Source: Rhodopirellula europaea 6C (GTDB lineage Bacteria; Planctomycetota; Planctomycetia; Pirellulales; Pirellulaceae). Taken from it: DNA of 64,000 bases. Each line of letters starts with the position of its first letter. The first letter of the stretch is position 1. The stretch covers positions 186,001 to 250,000 of the forward strand of contig NZ_ANMO01000216.1 in NCBI RefSeq assembly GCF_000338295.1. Reading direction: 5' to 3'. Positions 54,884 through 63,133 of the stretch are shown piece after piece. The position numbers and the translations under genes are program-made. The notes beneath the pieces were generated by a model. That model searched no databases, was not told the origin of the DNA, and worked only from the letters and a program-made list of their open reading frames with translations.

Positions 54884-57226
54884 TCAACGCCGGACTTCTT
54901 CGACCGGCAAAACCAAACGGACATAGGAATTGGATTGCTCAGGCATCGCGAGCGATTCAGCGGTTTTGGAAGCGTTATCCGAGTCGGGCGATTCCGTCGT
55001 CACGACCAACTCCGACCAAGGCGTCTTGCAACGTCCAATCAAAATGCAGCGGTCAGCCGTCAACAAAGAACTGAAATCCAAATGGCCGAGGACCTCGTTG
55101 CGAAGGACTGTGTAGCGAGGCCCACCGACGGCATCATGGAACATCAGCATCTCTGCCAAACGACGCGGTTGATCGACCATCGTCACGTCCCACGACTCGC
55201 CTTCGGAAGCACTTTCCAAAGCTCGTTGTCGCGACAATTGCCAGCGGAAGTTCTTTTGGCGAAGGGAGTCGACTTCGTCAATTCGCGAACCAGCGGGTAA
55301 GCGAGTGGGCAGCAGGTAAACCCAGTTTTGATAAATCAACATGCCGTCGAGCAAGTCGACCGGCAACGTGTTGACGAGCTCTCCATTGAGCAGTTCGCTG
55401 CCGCGTCGACGCTTGAGTATTTGTTCCGGCAGGTCAGTCGAAAACTGTGTCTGCAGTGCGATCGACTTGCTGCTCCGTGGCGACAGTCGCATCCCGCCGA
55501 TCTGACTGCTCAGCGGTGATGCTGGATCGGCTTGTTTTAGTAAAACGCCGCAGGATTTTCCTGACGACTCGATTTGAATGCCGCCCATCGCCAGGCTGGG
55601 CGTCCCAAACGGCGCCAGGACTTGATGATGGAATTGGTCAGCGACCGCTTTGGATTCTGCCGTGGTACGAGTGGCAATTCGAATGCGATTGGATGGGTGC
55701 GAGTAGATGAACGACCATCGAAACAGTCGGCCAAACCCGGACTGGGCATCGATGTCGACGAACTCGATTGAGTTGGTCCGCAGCAACGCGTCGTCGACCG
55801 CGGGTTGGTTGGCCGTCGATGCGTCAGTCGACCTCGCGTCCGCCGGTTGCCTGGGTTGAGCCGCCATCCAAAGTCCGATCGACAGAGCGACGGAGACTGT
55901 GGGAAACGTCAGCCAGCCGATCCAACTGCTTTGGTTGAACTTTCGCATCAGCAAGTAGTCCAGTGGACCAACCAAGGCGATCAGGACGCCGATGATCACC
56001 GCCAAGACAGCGAAGCTGAATGGGCGTTTGAGGTCAAAACGATCCAGCGTCGCGCGGGTTTGGCCAGCCAAGTCTGCGAAGCCGCTGAGCCGAATGCTTT
56101 CGCTCACATTGTCTTCGTCCGCATGCCGCAGCTGATCGCCGATCAAAAGCATGACCAAGTCCATCCGCTGGGGCCATTCGGCAAATTCGGGCGATTCCAG
56201 ATCCGCCGCCAACACAGTGATGTTGCCAAAACCGGATACATATCGAACAGCAAACGGTTGGCTCACCCGGCGGCTGGTTCGGCCGGAAATCAGCATTTCG
56301 CCGATGCCTTCGCGGCCAAAAGTTTTGGGAAGCTGAAGCCCCTCAAACTCAGGAAGTCGAGTTTGGCTGCTCGTGAACGTTTCCAAACCCGAAGGGTCCA
56401 TTCGAGTGGTTTTGGCGGTCGCAACCGCTTCGGGCAGCAACTCCGCCAACCAATCGGCCGTGTCCAGCAATGCCTCCGCATTCTCGCCCAGCGTCAGCAG
56501 AACTTGCCCGCCGTTGCGAACCCAATGTGCCAGCGCAGTTCGTTGCGATGCACTGAGTTCTTTCAGGATCGGAATGCCAGCTGCGTTGATCACCATCAAG
56601 TCGATGCCATCCAAAGCCAACGCATGGTTTGGGACCGCGGCGGGATCCTGGATGTGAGTCACCGCGACCGAAGCTTCGCGGTTGAGCAGTTCATTCACTC
56701 CGATCGTGTCGATGGTGAGCGTGTCGCCAAAGACCATGACCCAGGGCATTCCCAGAGGAATCATGGCGGCTCCGTTGGCCGGAACGCCTCTTTCGGGCAA
56801 TCGCGTTTTCGCCAGAACTTGTTCGCCAGATCGGATGATGATCGGAGCCGCTTCACTGCCGGGAATGACGAGCCCGAAAGGAGAGTTTTCGGAAAGATTG
56901 GGTTGTTCGTAGGTAACAACCGCTCCGTCGCCGTCGAGCGTTTCGATGACCAAGCCGCTGAGCTGCTCAACGGGAATCGCATCGCCGATGGTCGGTTCGC
57001 CTTGCGCGGTCTTCAATCGAATGGCGGTCCATTGGCCCGGTCGATAGTGACCTTGGATCCCTGCCCACTTCGCTTGGACGTTGGGGGCCATGGCGTCCTG
57101 TGCCGCGGCGGACGATCCTCGATGGATGGAAATTGTCGCCAGCAAGGCGATCGCGAAAATCGGGATCAGCGAAGACGTGAGCCTTTGGCTTTGGCGGATC
57201 TGTGCAAATGCGTTCCGACTGCTCAT
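54884..57226 (-). CDS. Large membrane protein in ABC transporter cluster, unknown function
   Basis: A 780-residue protein. An N-terminal hydrophobic segment (LIPIFAIALLATISIHRG, ~20-37) acts as signal/anchor. Residues ~50-410 form a probable extracytoplasmic region including a Rossmann-like stretch (LALDGIDLMVINAAGIPILKELSASQRTALAHWVRNGGQVLLTLGENAEALL). Two TM helices follow, PFSFAVLAVIIGVLIALVGPLDYLLMRKF and SSWIGWLTFPTVSVALSIGLWMAAQ; the GPLDYLLxR-x-WLTFP pattern occurs in proteins coded near ABC or MoxR clusters in several phyla. A long C-terminal domain follows. ATG 57226 overlaps the TGA of the MazG-like gene (ATGA), so translation is coupled. Confidence 0.82.
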   Translation of the reverse strand: MSSRNAFAQIRQSQRLTSSLIPIFAIALLATISIHRGSSAAAQDAMAPNVQAKWAGIQGHYRPGQWTAIRLKTAQGEPTIGDAIPVEQLSGLVIETLDGDGAVVTYEQPNLSENSPFGLVIPGSEAAPIIIRSGEQVLAKTRLPERGVPANGAAMIPLGMPWVMVFGDTLTIDTIGVNELLNREASVAVTHIQDPAAVPNHALALDGIDLMVINAAGIPILKELSASQRTALAHWVRNGGQVLLTLGENAEALLDTADWLAELLPEAVATAKTTRMDPSGLETFTSSQTRLPEFEGLQLPKTFGREGIGEMLISGRTSRRVSQPFAVRYVSGFGNITVLAADLESPEFAEWPQRMDLVMLLIGDQLRHADEDNVSESIRLSGFADLAGQTRATLDRFDLKRPFSFAVLAVIIGVLIALVGPLDYLLMRKFNQSSWIGWLTFPTVSVALSIGLWMAAQPRQPADARSTDASTANQPAVDDALLRTNSIEFVDIDAQSGFGRLFRWSFIYSHPSNRIRIATRTTAESKAVADQFHHQVLAPFGTPSLAMGGIQIESSGKSCGVLLKQADPASPLSSQIGGMRLSPRSSKSIALQTQFSTDLPEQILKRRRGSELLNGELVNTLPVDLLDGMLIYQNWVYLLPTRLPAGSRIDEVDSLRQKNFRWQLSRQRALESASEGESWDVTMVDQPRRLAEMLMFHDAVGGPRYTVLRNEVLGHLDFSSLLTADRCILIGRCKTPWSELVVTTESPDSDNASKTAESLAMPEQSNSYVRLVLPVEEVRR

Positions 57227-57543
57227 GGCTTTTCGCTCAGGCTGCATTCGCATTGAAAACGTCCACATCCCGGGCAACCGTTGCCGTACTTCTTCGACAA
57301 AGCGTCGGCCAAATCGATGTCGGCGACGTTTGCGATCGTGAACAACCAAGCGATCACGTCGGCAAATTCTTCTGCCAAATTTTCGCGGTCATCCCCCCGT
57401 AGGGCGGAGGCGAGTTCACCGACCTCCTCCATCAACCACATGAATGTTCCATCCACACCGCGAGCGACGTCTTTGTCGTAATACATGCGGTGGATGTGCT
57501 TTTGCAAATCCGCGATCGAGAGATCTTTGCTGGGAGACGTCAT
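57223..57543 (-). CDS. MazG-like nucleotide pyrophosphohydrolase
   Basis: A 106-residue single-domain MazG/all-alpha NTP pyrophosphatase. The metal-binding pattern is WLMEEVGELASALRGDDRENLAEEFADVIAWLFTIANVADIDLADAL (EEVGE ... EEFAD). This fold hydrolyses non-canonical NTPs to NMP and PPi. The C-terminus contains GNGCPGCGRFQCEC, a CX2C...CXC cluster that could bind a metal and is not part of the basic family. ATG 57543 is preferred; a frame opens to 57633. It overlaps the following membrane protein gene by 4 bases, so the two may be co-expressed although no functional link is obvious. Confidence 0.88.
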   Translation of the reverse strand: MTSPSKDLSIADLQKHIHRMYYDKDVARGVDGTFMWLMEEVGELASALRGDDRENLAEEFADVIAWLFTIANVADIDLADALSKKYGNGCPGCGRFQCECSLSEKP

Positions 57544-57801
57544 GAAGAAGTCGGGCGGAGAAGGCGGAATTCGGCAAAGGCCGAGCGGAAGATTGGATTC
57601 GAGATTGCGGATCAGGCTACTTTGAACCGTCAAACACGCAAAAAATCTTTATTCGATCGATTCGGATGATAGGCCAATTCGACTGCGAGGCGTATTCTAG
57701 CGACCCGAATCGGAACCGCGAGGCACCTTGGCATGCCTCCCTCTTGTGTCACGCTGTCCCCTTCCGTTCCGCCCAATTTCGGCACACTTGCAACCAGTCG
57801 C

Positions 57802-58974
57802 ATGGAATCCACTTCGAAATCCGAAGTTCCCTCAACGCCTTCAGCCAAAGCGGCAAAAATTAAACCGGCCAAGCTGAACTCGTACCCGTTTTACAGCCCG
57901 CGTTTTTGGCACGGGATGCGGCCAGCCGCATGGTGGCGTTTGCTGCGCAGTGGCAGTTTCGAAATCAGTCCATCGCGAATCCCGATGGTGATCAGCGTTT
58001 CACTGACAACATTCGTCAACACGCTGTTGACGTGGCTGCAGAACGTTTTGTTCGCGCGACGGCTGCGAGAAGCTGAATTGCACGGGCCTCCGGTCTTCAT
58101 CGTCGGGCACTGGCGAAGCGGCACAACGTTGCTGCATGAGTTGATGGTTCGCGACGAACGGTTCAGTAGCCCGTCGACGTTTCAGTGCTTTGCACCCTCG
58201 CATTTTCTCGTGACGCAGTGGTTCTTTCGGAAATTCGCCAGCTGGTTGCTGCCGGGCAAGCGTCCGATGGACAACATGGATGCGGGGTGGGAACGGCCAC
58301 AGGAGGACGAGTTTGCCTTGATGAATCTGGGGCTGCCCTCGCCATATCGCAGAATCGCGTTTCCGCGAAGAAATCAGGTCGACATGGAGTATTTGGACCT
58401 GATCGACGTGTCCAACGAGGATCGCGAAACTTGGTTGTCGACGCTGCGGTCGTTTTTATTGCGAGTCAGCGTGTCGACGAATCGGCCTTTGGTGATCAAA
58501 AGTCCAACGCACACCGGCCGAATCGGTCATTTGGCTCGAGCTTTTCCGCAAGCCAAGTTTGTCCACATCACTCGCGATCCGCGGTCGCTGTTTCCGAGCA
58601 CCTGTCGGCTGTGGCGAAGTTTGGACGAGGTTCAATCGTTGCAAACCAGCGATGAAGAAGGGCTGGATGAATACGTGCTGACTTGTCTGTCAAAGATGTA
58701 CGACTCGTTTCATGCGGATCGTCAGGAGATCGACGAGCATCACATCATCGATATTCGTTACGAAGACTTGATCGCCGATCCGGTCGGCACTTTGCGAACG
58801 ATCTACGAGTCGTTGCGGTTGAGCGATTTCGATACGGTCAGCGAAGACATCCAAGATTGGGCCGACAACGAACACCGGCAGTACAAAACCAACAAGCACC
58901 AATTGGATCCGGATCAAGAAAAGCTCCTGCTGGATCGTTGGAGCGACTATTTTGACCGGTACGGATACCGTTGA
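57802..58974 (+). CDS. Sulfotransferase-family protein
   Basis: A 390-residue PAPS-dependent sulfotransferase-like protein. The 5'-phosphosulfate-binding loop is VFIVGHWRSGTTLLHELMVRDE; the 3'-phosphate-binding segment FVHITRDPRSLFPSTCRLWRSL follows and IDIRYEDLIADPVGTLRTIYESLRL is typical of the C-terminal half. No signal peptide, but a hydrophobic stretch precedes the domain (VISVSLTTFVNTLLTWLQNVLFA), which could anchor it. Targets are often glycans or lipids in planctomycetes; substrate unknown here. The start is uncertain: ATG 57802 (MESTSKSEV) is used, ATG 57733 is possible; neither has an RBS. Confidence 0.9.
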   Translation: MESTSKSEVPSTPSAKAAKIKPAKLNSYPFYSPRFWHGMRPAAWWRLLRSGSFEISPSRIPMVISVSLTTFVNTLLTWLQNVLFARRLREAELHGPPVFIVGHWRSGTTLLHELMVRDERFSSPSTFQCFAPSHFLVTQWFFRKFASWLLPGKRPMDNMDAGWERPQEDEFALMNLGLPSPYRRIAFPRRNQVDMEYLDLIDVSNEDRETWLSTLRSFLLRVSVSTNRPLVIKSPTHTGRIGHLARAFPQAKFVHITRDPRSLFPSTCRLWRSLDEVQSLQTSDEEGLDEYVLTCLSKMYDSFHADRQEIDEHHIIDIRYEDLIADPVGTLRTIYESLRLSDFDTVSEDIQDWADNEHRQYKTNKHQLDPDQEKLLLDRWSDYFDRYGYR

Positions 58975-59006
58975 TCTCTTTTTGAATTCACTGGATCGTT
59001 TGGATA

Positions 59007-60344
59007 ATGATGAACCGAATCTTCTCTCGCTCGTCCTATGCGTTCACGATTGCGACTTGCTTGTGCGCCAGCATGATCGTTGCGGGTTGCTCGTCTTCCG
59101 CGACAACGGAGTCAACGGACAAAGAAACCGAAACCACGACCGGCTCGGTTGCCGCGATCGATGAGTTGCCGCCGGAGTCTCCCGAGGCTTCTTTCGAGCC
59201 GCCCGTTTTTGAAGCCGACGCCGAGAAGTTGTTGGCCAGTCGTTTGCCGATCGAACGAACCCAAGAGGGTTGGATTCGATTGTTTGACGGGCACACTTTG
59301 TTTGGGTGGGTGATCGGTGGGAATGCCAACTTCCGAGTGGAAGATGAAACCATCGTGGCCGACAAAGGCGAGAATTGTTTGCTGACCACGTCGACGCAGT
59401 GGAGCGACTACGAATTGGAATTGCAGTTCCAATGCGATGAAGAGACCAACTCGGGTGTGTTTGTACGCACGACGCTGGATCCGCAGAGCGTTCAAACGGA
59501 TTGCTATGAGGTCAACATCGCGCCGCCGTCGAATCCGTTTCCAACCGGAGGCGTGGTGCAGCGATCGAAAGGCGAAACGTTCGACACCGATCCTGAAAAA
59601 TGGCACACCATGAACATCTTGTGCGATGGTGCAACGTTGCGAGTCACCATCGACGGAACCGTGACTTGCGAATTGGATGATGCGACGCAGCCGACTTCCG
59701 GATACATCGGATTACAACATCGCGAAGGCCGAATCGCTTTCAAAGACATTCAGTTGCGTCCGTTGGGTCTGAAGAATCTGTTGGCCGATGGCTTGGAAGG
59801 TTGGACCGTTCGGGAAGGAATGGATGGCGAATACCGAATCAATGACGATGGTCATTTGGTCGTCGACGGCGGCAAGCAACAGCTTGAGACGGAGGCTGTG
59901 TTCGGCGACTTCGTCATGTTGGCTGATTACAAGATGGATGATCCAAAATCCAACTCGGGTTTGTTCTTTCGCGCCATCCCCGGCGATGAAATGATGGGCT
60001 ACGAGTGCCAGGTCAGCAACGAGTTGATCGATGGCAATCCGTTGCAGCCCGCTGACTGCGGTGCCGGCGGGATCTTTCGTCGACAAGACGCTCGTGTGGT
60101 TGCCGGTGAACCGGAGCGATGGAATTCAATCTTGCTCGTCGCCGAAGGCAATCACTTCGCAACTTGGGTCAACGGTTTGCAGGTGACCGATATCGTTGAC
60201 ACTCGCAAGGCGGATGAAAATCCTCGCCGAGGACTTCGGTTGGAGCCCGGTTCGATCATCGTGCAGGGACACGACAAGACCACGCAAGCGACCTATCGCC
60301 AAATCGCAGTTGCCGAAAAGGTCGCCGCAGAAGGCGGTGAATAG
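59007..60344 (+). CDS. Lipoprotein with two DUF1080 (3-keto-disaccharide hydrolase) domains
   Basis: A 445-residue protein. The lipobox is IVAGCSSS (Cys28) after a signal segment. Two jelly-roll DUF1080/3-keto-disaccharide hydrolase domains are seen: ~85-250 (GWIRLFDGHTLFGWVIGGNANFRVEDETIVA ... SDYELELQFQCDEETNSGVFVRTT) and ~255-435 (LADGLEGWTVREGMDGEYRINDDGHLVVDGG ... NSGLFFRAIPGDEMMGYECQVSNE). The family hydrolyses or lyses modified disaccharides in some characterised cases. It ends TAG and overlaps the start of the following membrane protein gene by one base, suggesting a two-gene unit. Predicted periplasmic or outer-membrane lipoprotein. Confidence 0.92.
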   Translation: MMNRIFSRSSYAFTIATCLCASMIVAGCSSSATTESTDKETETTTGSVAAIDELPPESPEASFEPPVFEADAEKLLASRLPIERTQEGWIRLFDGHTLFGWVIGGNANFRVEDETIVADKGENCLLTTSTQWSDYELELQFQCDEETNSGVFVRTTLDPQSVQTDCYEVNIAPPSNPFPTGGVVQRSKGETFDTDPEKWHTMNILCDGATLRVTIDGTVTCELDDATQPTSGYIGLQHREGRIAFKDIQLRPLGLKNLLADGLEGWTVREGMDGEYRINDDGHLVVDGGKQQLETEAVFGDFVMLADYKMDDPKSNSGLFFRAIPGDEMMGYECQVSNELIDGNPLQPADCGAGGIFRRQDARVVAGEPERWNSILLVAEGNHFATWVNGLQVTDIVDTRKADENPRRGLRLEPGSIIVQGHDKTTQATYRQIAVAEKVAAEGGE

Positions 60345-61600
60345 TGGTGGCGATGAGGCGGATGCGAGGCGGTTACGAAGCGTTTTGGTCGCTCGCATTG
60401 TTGGCTTTGATGGCCGCAACATTTCGGCTTTGGCTGCCGGCTAGCTGGATCGGAACGGGGGATTACCCCGCGGTGCCAATGTTTGATCTGGCGAAGGTCG
60501 GATTGACGCAGCAAGCCGCCGGTTTGGTTTCCTTCGCTGCGACGCTCGCGATCGTGGTTGCTTGTTTCGCGACCGTTGGATTGGGACGATCGCGTTTGAC
60601 TTGGCCAATCATCGCAGTGTCGCTGGCGACCGCGGTGATTTTGGATCAGCATCGATTGCAACCTTGGGCTTATCAATCGTTTCTCTACGCCATTTTGTTC
60701 GCGGCTGCTCCACGGGACGAGTCGGGGCGTTTGTCTGAATCAACCTTCCGTTTGGTTCGCTTGCTGACGATCAGCGTGTACGTATTCAGTGCGGTCGGCA
60801 AATTTGATTTTCAGTTTTTGCACACCGTTGGCCAGGACTTCCTCAAAGCTCCGCTGCAATGGGGCGGCGTTGATGTATCGGCTTGGTCGGCAAGGACCAG
60901 GTTGATTGCAGCAGCTAGCTTTCCGGGCTTTGAATTGTGCGTCGCGATTGCACTGAGTTGGCCTCGGACTCGGATGCTGGGCGTTTGGATGGCGACGGTG
61001 ATGCACCTCGGGTTGATCGCGGTGTTGTCACCGATGGGATTGGGGCACAGCCCCGGTGTGATCGTTTGGAACGCTGTGATGGCGATGCAAGCTTGGTGGT
61101 TGTTCGCCGGAACCGTTGTGGAAGTTGAGGACGAGCCGAACACAGAGATTCGCCGCGTGGGGGCTCTGCCTTGGACGGTCGTTGTGATCGCTCTCGTGAT
61201 GCCGATATTCGAGCGAGCAGGCTACTGGGATCACTGGCTCGCGTGGGCGTTGTACTCACCGCACAGCAGCCGAGTCACGCTTCAGATTCACGAGTCAGCG
61301 ATCGACCAATTGCCCGAAGAATGGCAGGCCGCAATCACCGCCGATGATGATCCGGATCGATGGCACGATTTTCATCTCGGTCAGTTATCGCTGGCCGTTC
61401 GAAAAGTGCCTTCCGTTCCGCAGGCTCGGTATCAATGGGCGCTGGCGGATCGGATCATCCAGCAGTTCGGTATCGAGAACCAGGTTCGCGGCAAAGTTCA
61501 ATCCGCATCCGACCGTTGGACGGGCGAACGAGACGAGCAGTGGTGGACTCGGCCGGATGAGTTTGAGAAAGCTGGCAAGCAGTTTTGGTTGGTGCCCTGA
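60344..61600 (+). CDS. Polytopic membrane protein, unknown function
   Basis: A 418-residue membrane protein. Helices are at about 12-28, 48-75, 80-100, 102-118, 134-150, 185-205, 210-230, 240-258 and 272-292 (for example GLVSFAATLAIVVACFATVGL and LGVWMATVMHLGLIAVL). The C-terminal ~115 residues are soluble (VTLQIHESAIDQLPEEWQAAITADDDPDRWH... EQWWTRPDEFEKAGKQFWLVP). It overlaps the DUF1080 lipoprotein by one base; GTG 60344 and ATG 60353 are both possible starts. Topology is reminiscent of HTTM/DoxX-type membrane proteins but I do not assign a family. Confidence 0.82.
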   Translation: MVAMRRMRGGYEAFWSLALLALMAATFRLWLPASWIGTGDYPAVPMFDLAKVGLTQQAAGLVSFAATLAIVVACFATVGLGRSRLTWPIIAVSLATAVILDQHRLQPWAYQSFLYAILFAAAPRDESGRLSESTFRLVRLLTISVYVFSAVGKFDFQFLHTVGQDFLKAPLQWGGVDVSAWSARTRLIAAASFPGFELCVAIALSWPRTRMLGVWMATVMHLGLIAVLSPMGLGHSPGVIVWNAVMAMQAWWLFAGTVVEVEDEPNTEIRRVGALPWTVVVIALVMPIFERAGYWDHWLAWALYSPHSSRVTLQIHESAIDQLPEEWQAAITADDDPDRWHDFHLGQLSLAVRKVPSVPQARYQWALADRIIQQFGIENQVRGKVQSASDRWTGERDEQWWTRPDEFEKAGKQFWLVP

Positions 61601-61615
61601 CCACCGATCGCGAGA

Positions 61616-62512
61616 TTACTCCGCGATTGATTCGGCGGCGTCTTCCGGTACTGATTCTGGTTCTGCTGAGTCAGCATCGTCGACTGGTGCATCGGGCTCT
61701 TCTGATGCACCCGTTTCGTCTGAATCGTTCTCGGCGTCCGGTTCACGCAATTGAAGAATGATTGCATCGTCGACCACTTCGATCTTGTCAAACTTCCGCA
61801 GCAGTTCCGCGGTCTCAACATCGTCGTAGGCGTCTTTCGCAAGGTTCTGTTGTGCGAGGCCTTCCATGAATGATTCCGGGATGGGCTCGCCTTTGACACT
61901 GGCGCTGGTCAGACGCACGACCAAAACGCCATTGTCCATCGAGACTTCGAACTCGGCATCGGCGTTGAAATAGCGTCCTTTGCCACCGGGGATCATGTCG
62001 GTCGGCAAAGTGATTTGACCGTACAGTCGGCTCTCTTCAATTCGCACGTACGCTTTGCCACGCAATTCTTCGTTGGCCGAGATCAATGCGTTGATCTCAT
62101 CGCTGGTCAAACGCAACTCTCGGGGAGCGTCGGCGGCAACCGGCGAAGGATCGTTCGTCTCAAGTTCATCGCCAGCGATCTCGCCGTCGATGGTTGTGTC
62201 GTCATCTTGAGAGCCGGATTTAACTTGTTCGCTGAACGCGTCGATCCGGGCCTGCAGCTCATCCAAGCGTTCTTGTTCCCATTCGACAACAGGGACTTCG
62301 GCGGGCCGATCGTCGGTGTATTTTTCGACTTGGCCGGTGAACAAGTAATAGGCACCGAAGACGCTGGCGACCAACAACACGATCGCGAAAGTGAGCGTTC
62401 CTAAGCATCCCCAAATGACGCAGCCCCAACCAGATTTTTTGGCAGGTTGCACCATGACGTTTGGATCGTTCGGCGAACCAGATTGAAACGGATCGGTGGG
62501 ATGCGTCGACAT
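61616..62512 (-). CDS. Single-pass membrane protein with acidic C-terminus, unknown function
   Basis: A 298-residue protein. The first ~24 residues are polar (MSTHPTDPFQSGSPNDPNVM), a basic stretch (PAKKSGWG) precedes a TM helix at ~30-58 (GCLGTLTFAIVLLVASVFGAYYLF). Residues 80-240 are soluble alpha/beta (RELRLTSDEINALISANEELRGKAYVRIEESRLYGQITLPTDM), and the last ~50 are acidic and disordered (DENDSDETGASEEPDAPVDDADSAEP). The N-terminal layout is like that of the product at 6444-7037. It ends 15 bp from the convergent plus-strand gene and starts 2 bp after the plsC stop. Confidence 0.8.
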   Translation of the reverse strand: MSTHPTDPFQSGSPNDPNVMVQPAKKSGWGCVIWGCLGTLTFAIVLLVASVFGAYYLFTGQVEKYTDDRPAEVPVVEWEQERLDELQARIDAFSEQVKSGSQDDDTTIDGEIAGDELETNDPSPVAADAPRELRLTSDEINALISANEELRGKAYVRIEESRLYGQITLPTDMIPGGKGRYFNADAEFEVSMDNGVLVVRLTSASVKGEPIPESFMEGLAQQNLAKDAYDDVETAELLRKFDKIEVVDDAIILQLREPDAENDSDETGASEEPDAPVDDADSAEPESVPEDAAESIAE

Positions 62513-62514
62513 GT

Positions 62515-63120
62515 TCAGACTTCCTTGAGTTGGAGCACTGCTTGGCGAGCGCGGCGCAAAAAGTCAGCTTTGGGTTCGCCGGTTTCCAAAAAGATGGGAG
62601 CGCCGATCGTAATGCATGAGAGCAACGGAACCGGCAGCACTTCGCCACGCGGCAAGATTCGATTCACATTTTCGATGTAAACGGGGACCAATTCGAGGTC
62701 AGGGCGTTTCTTACCCAAGTAGTACAGGCCGCTTTTGAAGTCGCTCATCTCTTCGCCAGCTGATCGGCTTCCTTCGGGAAACACGATCAACGAATACAGG
62801 TCACCCATTTGCCGGATCATGATGTCGATCGGGCTTTTATGGACCTTGATCTCTTTGCGATCGATCAACAAAGCGTTGAAGCTGCGCGCGATGTGTTCTT
62901 TGAACCAGCTCCCGGTCCAGTAGTCTTTTGCCGCGACTGGACGAGTCAACAGGCGTATTTCGTGCGGCAATGCCGACCAAAGCACCACCGCGTCGAGGTG
63001 GCTGGTGTGGTTGGCAAAGTAAATTCGTTGGCACGTGTCCGGCTGGCAATCCACCCACCGAACGGTGAAGCCGCTGAACATCTTTGCGAGCAGAACGATG
63101 ATATGGCTGGTCAGTGTCAT
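62515..63120 (-). CDS. plsC: 1-acyl-sn-glycerol-3-phosphate acyltransferase-like (PlsC)
   Basis: A 201-residue acyltransferase. NHTSHLDAVVLWSALP carries the H-X4-D motif (NHTSHLD) and FPEGSRSAGEEMSDFKSGLYYLGKKRPDLELVPVYIENVN the FPEG glycerophosphate-binding motif. An N-terminal hydrophobic segment (HIIVLLAKMFSGFTVRWVD) is the membrane anchor. Likely acylates lysophosphatidic acid or a related lipid; exact acceptor is unproven because the family is broad. It precedes the membrane protein gene by 2 bp and lies 13 bp after the glycosyltransferase gene, so the three form a probable operon. Confidence 0.88.
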   Translation of the reverse strand: MTLTSHIIVLLAKMFSGFTVRWVDCQPDTCQRIYFANHTSHLDAVVLWSALPHEIRLLTRPVAAKDYWTGSWFKEHIARSFNALLIDRKEIKVHKSPIDIMIRQMGDLYSLIVFPEGSRSAGEEMSDFKSGLYYLGKKRPDLELVPVYIENVNRILPRGEVLPVPLLSCITIGAPIFLETGEPKADFLRRARQAVLQLKEV

Positions 63121-63133
63121 GCGACCAGTTTAC

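Noticed and set aside
55805-57256. 483-residue plus-strand frame opposite the membrane protein
   Set aside because: Antisense shadow with His/Arg/Gln-rich composition.
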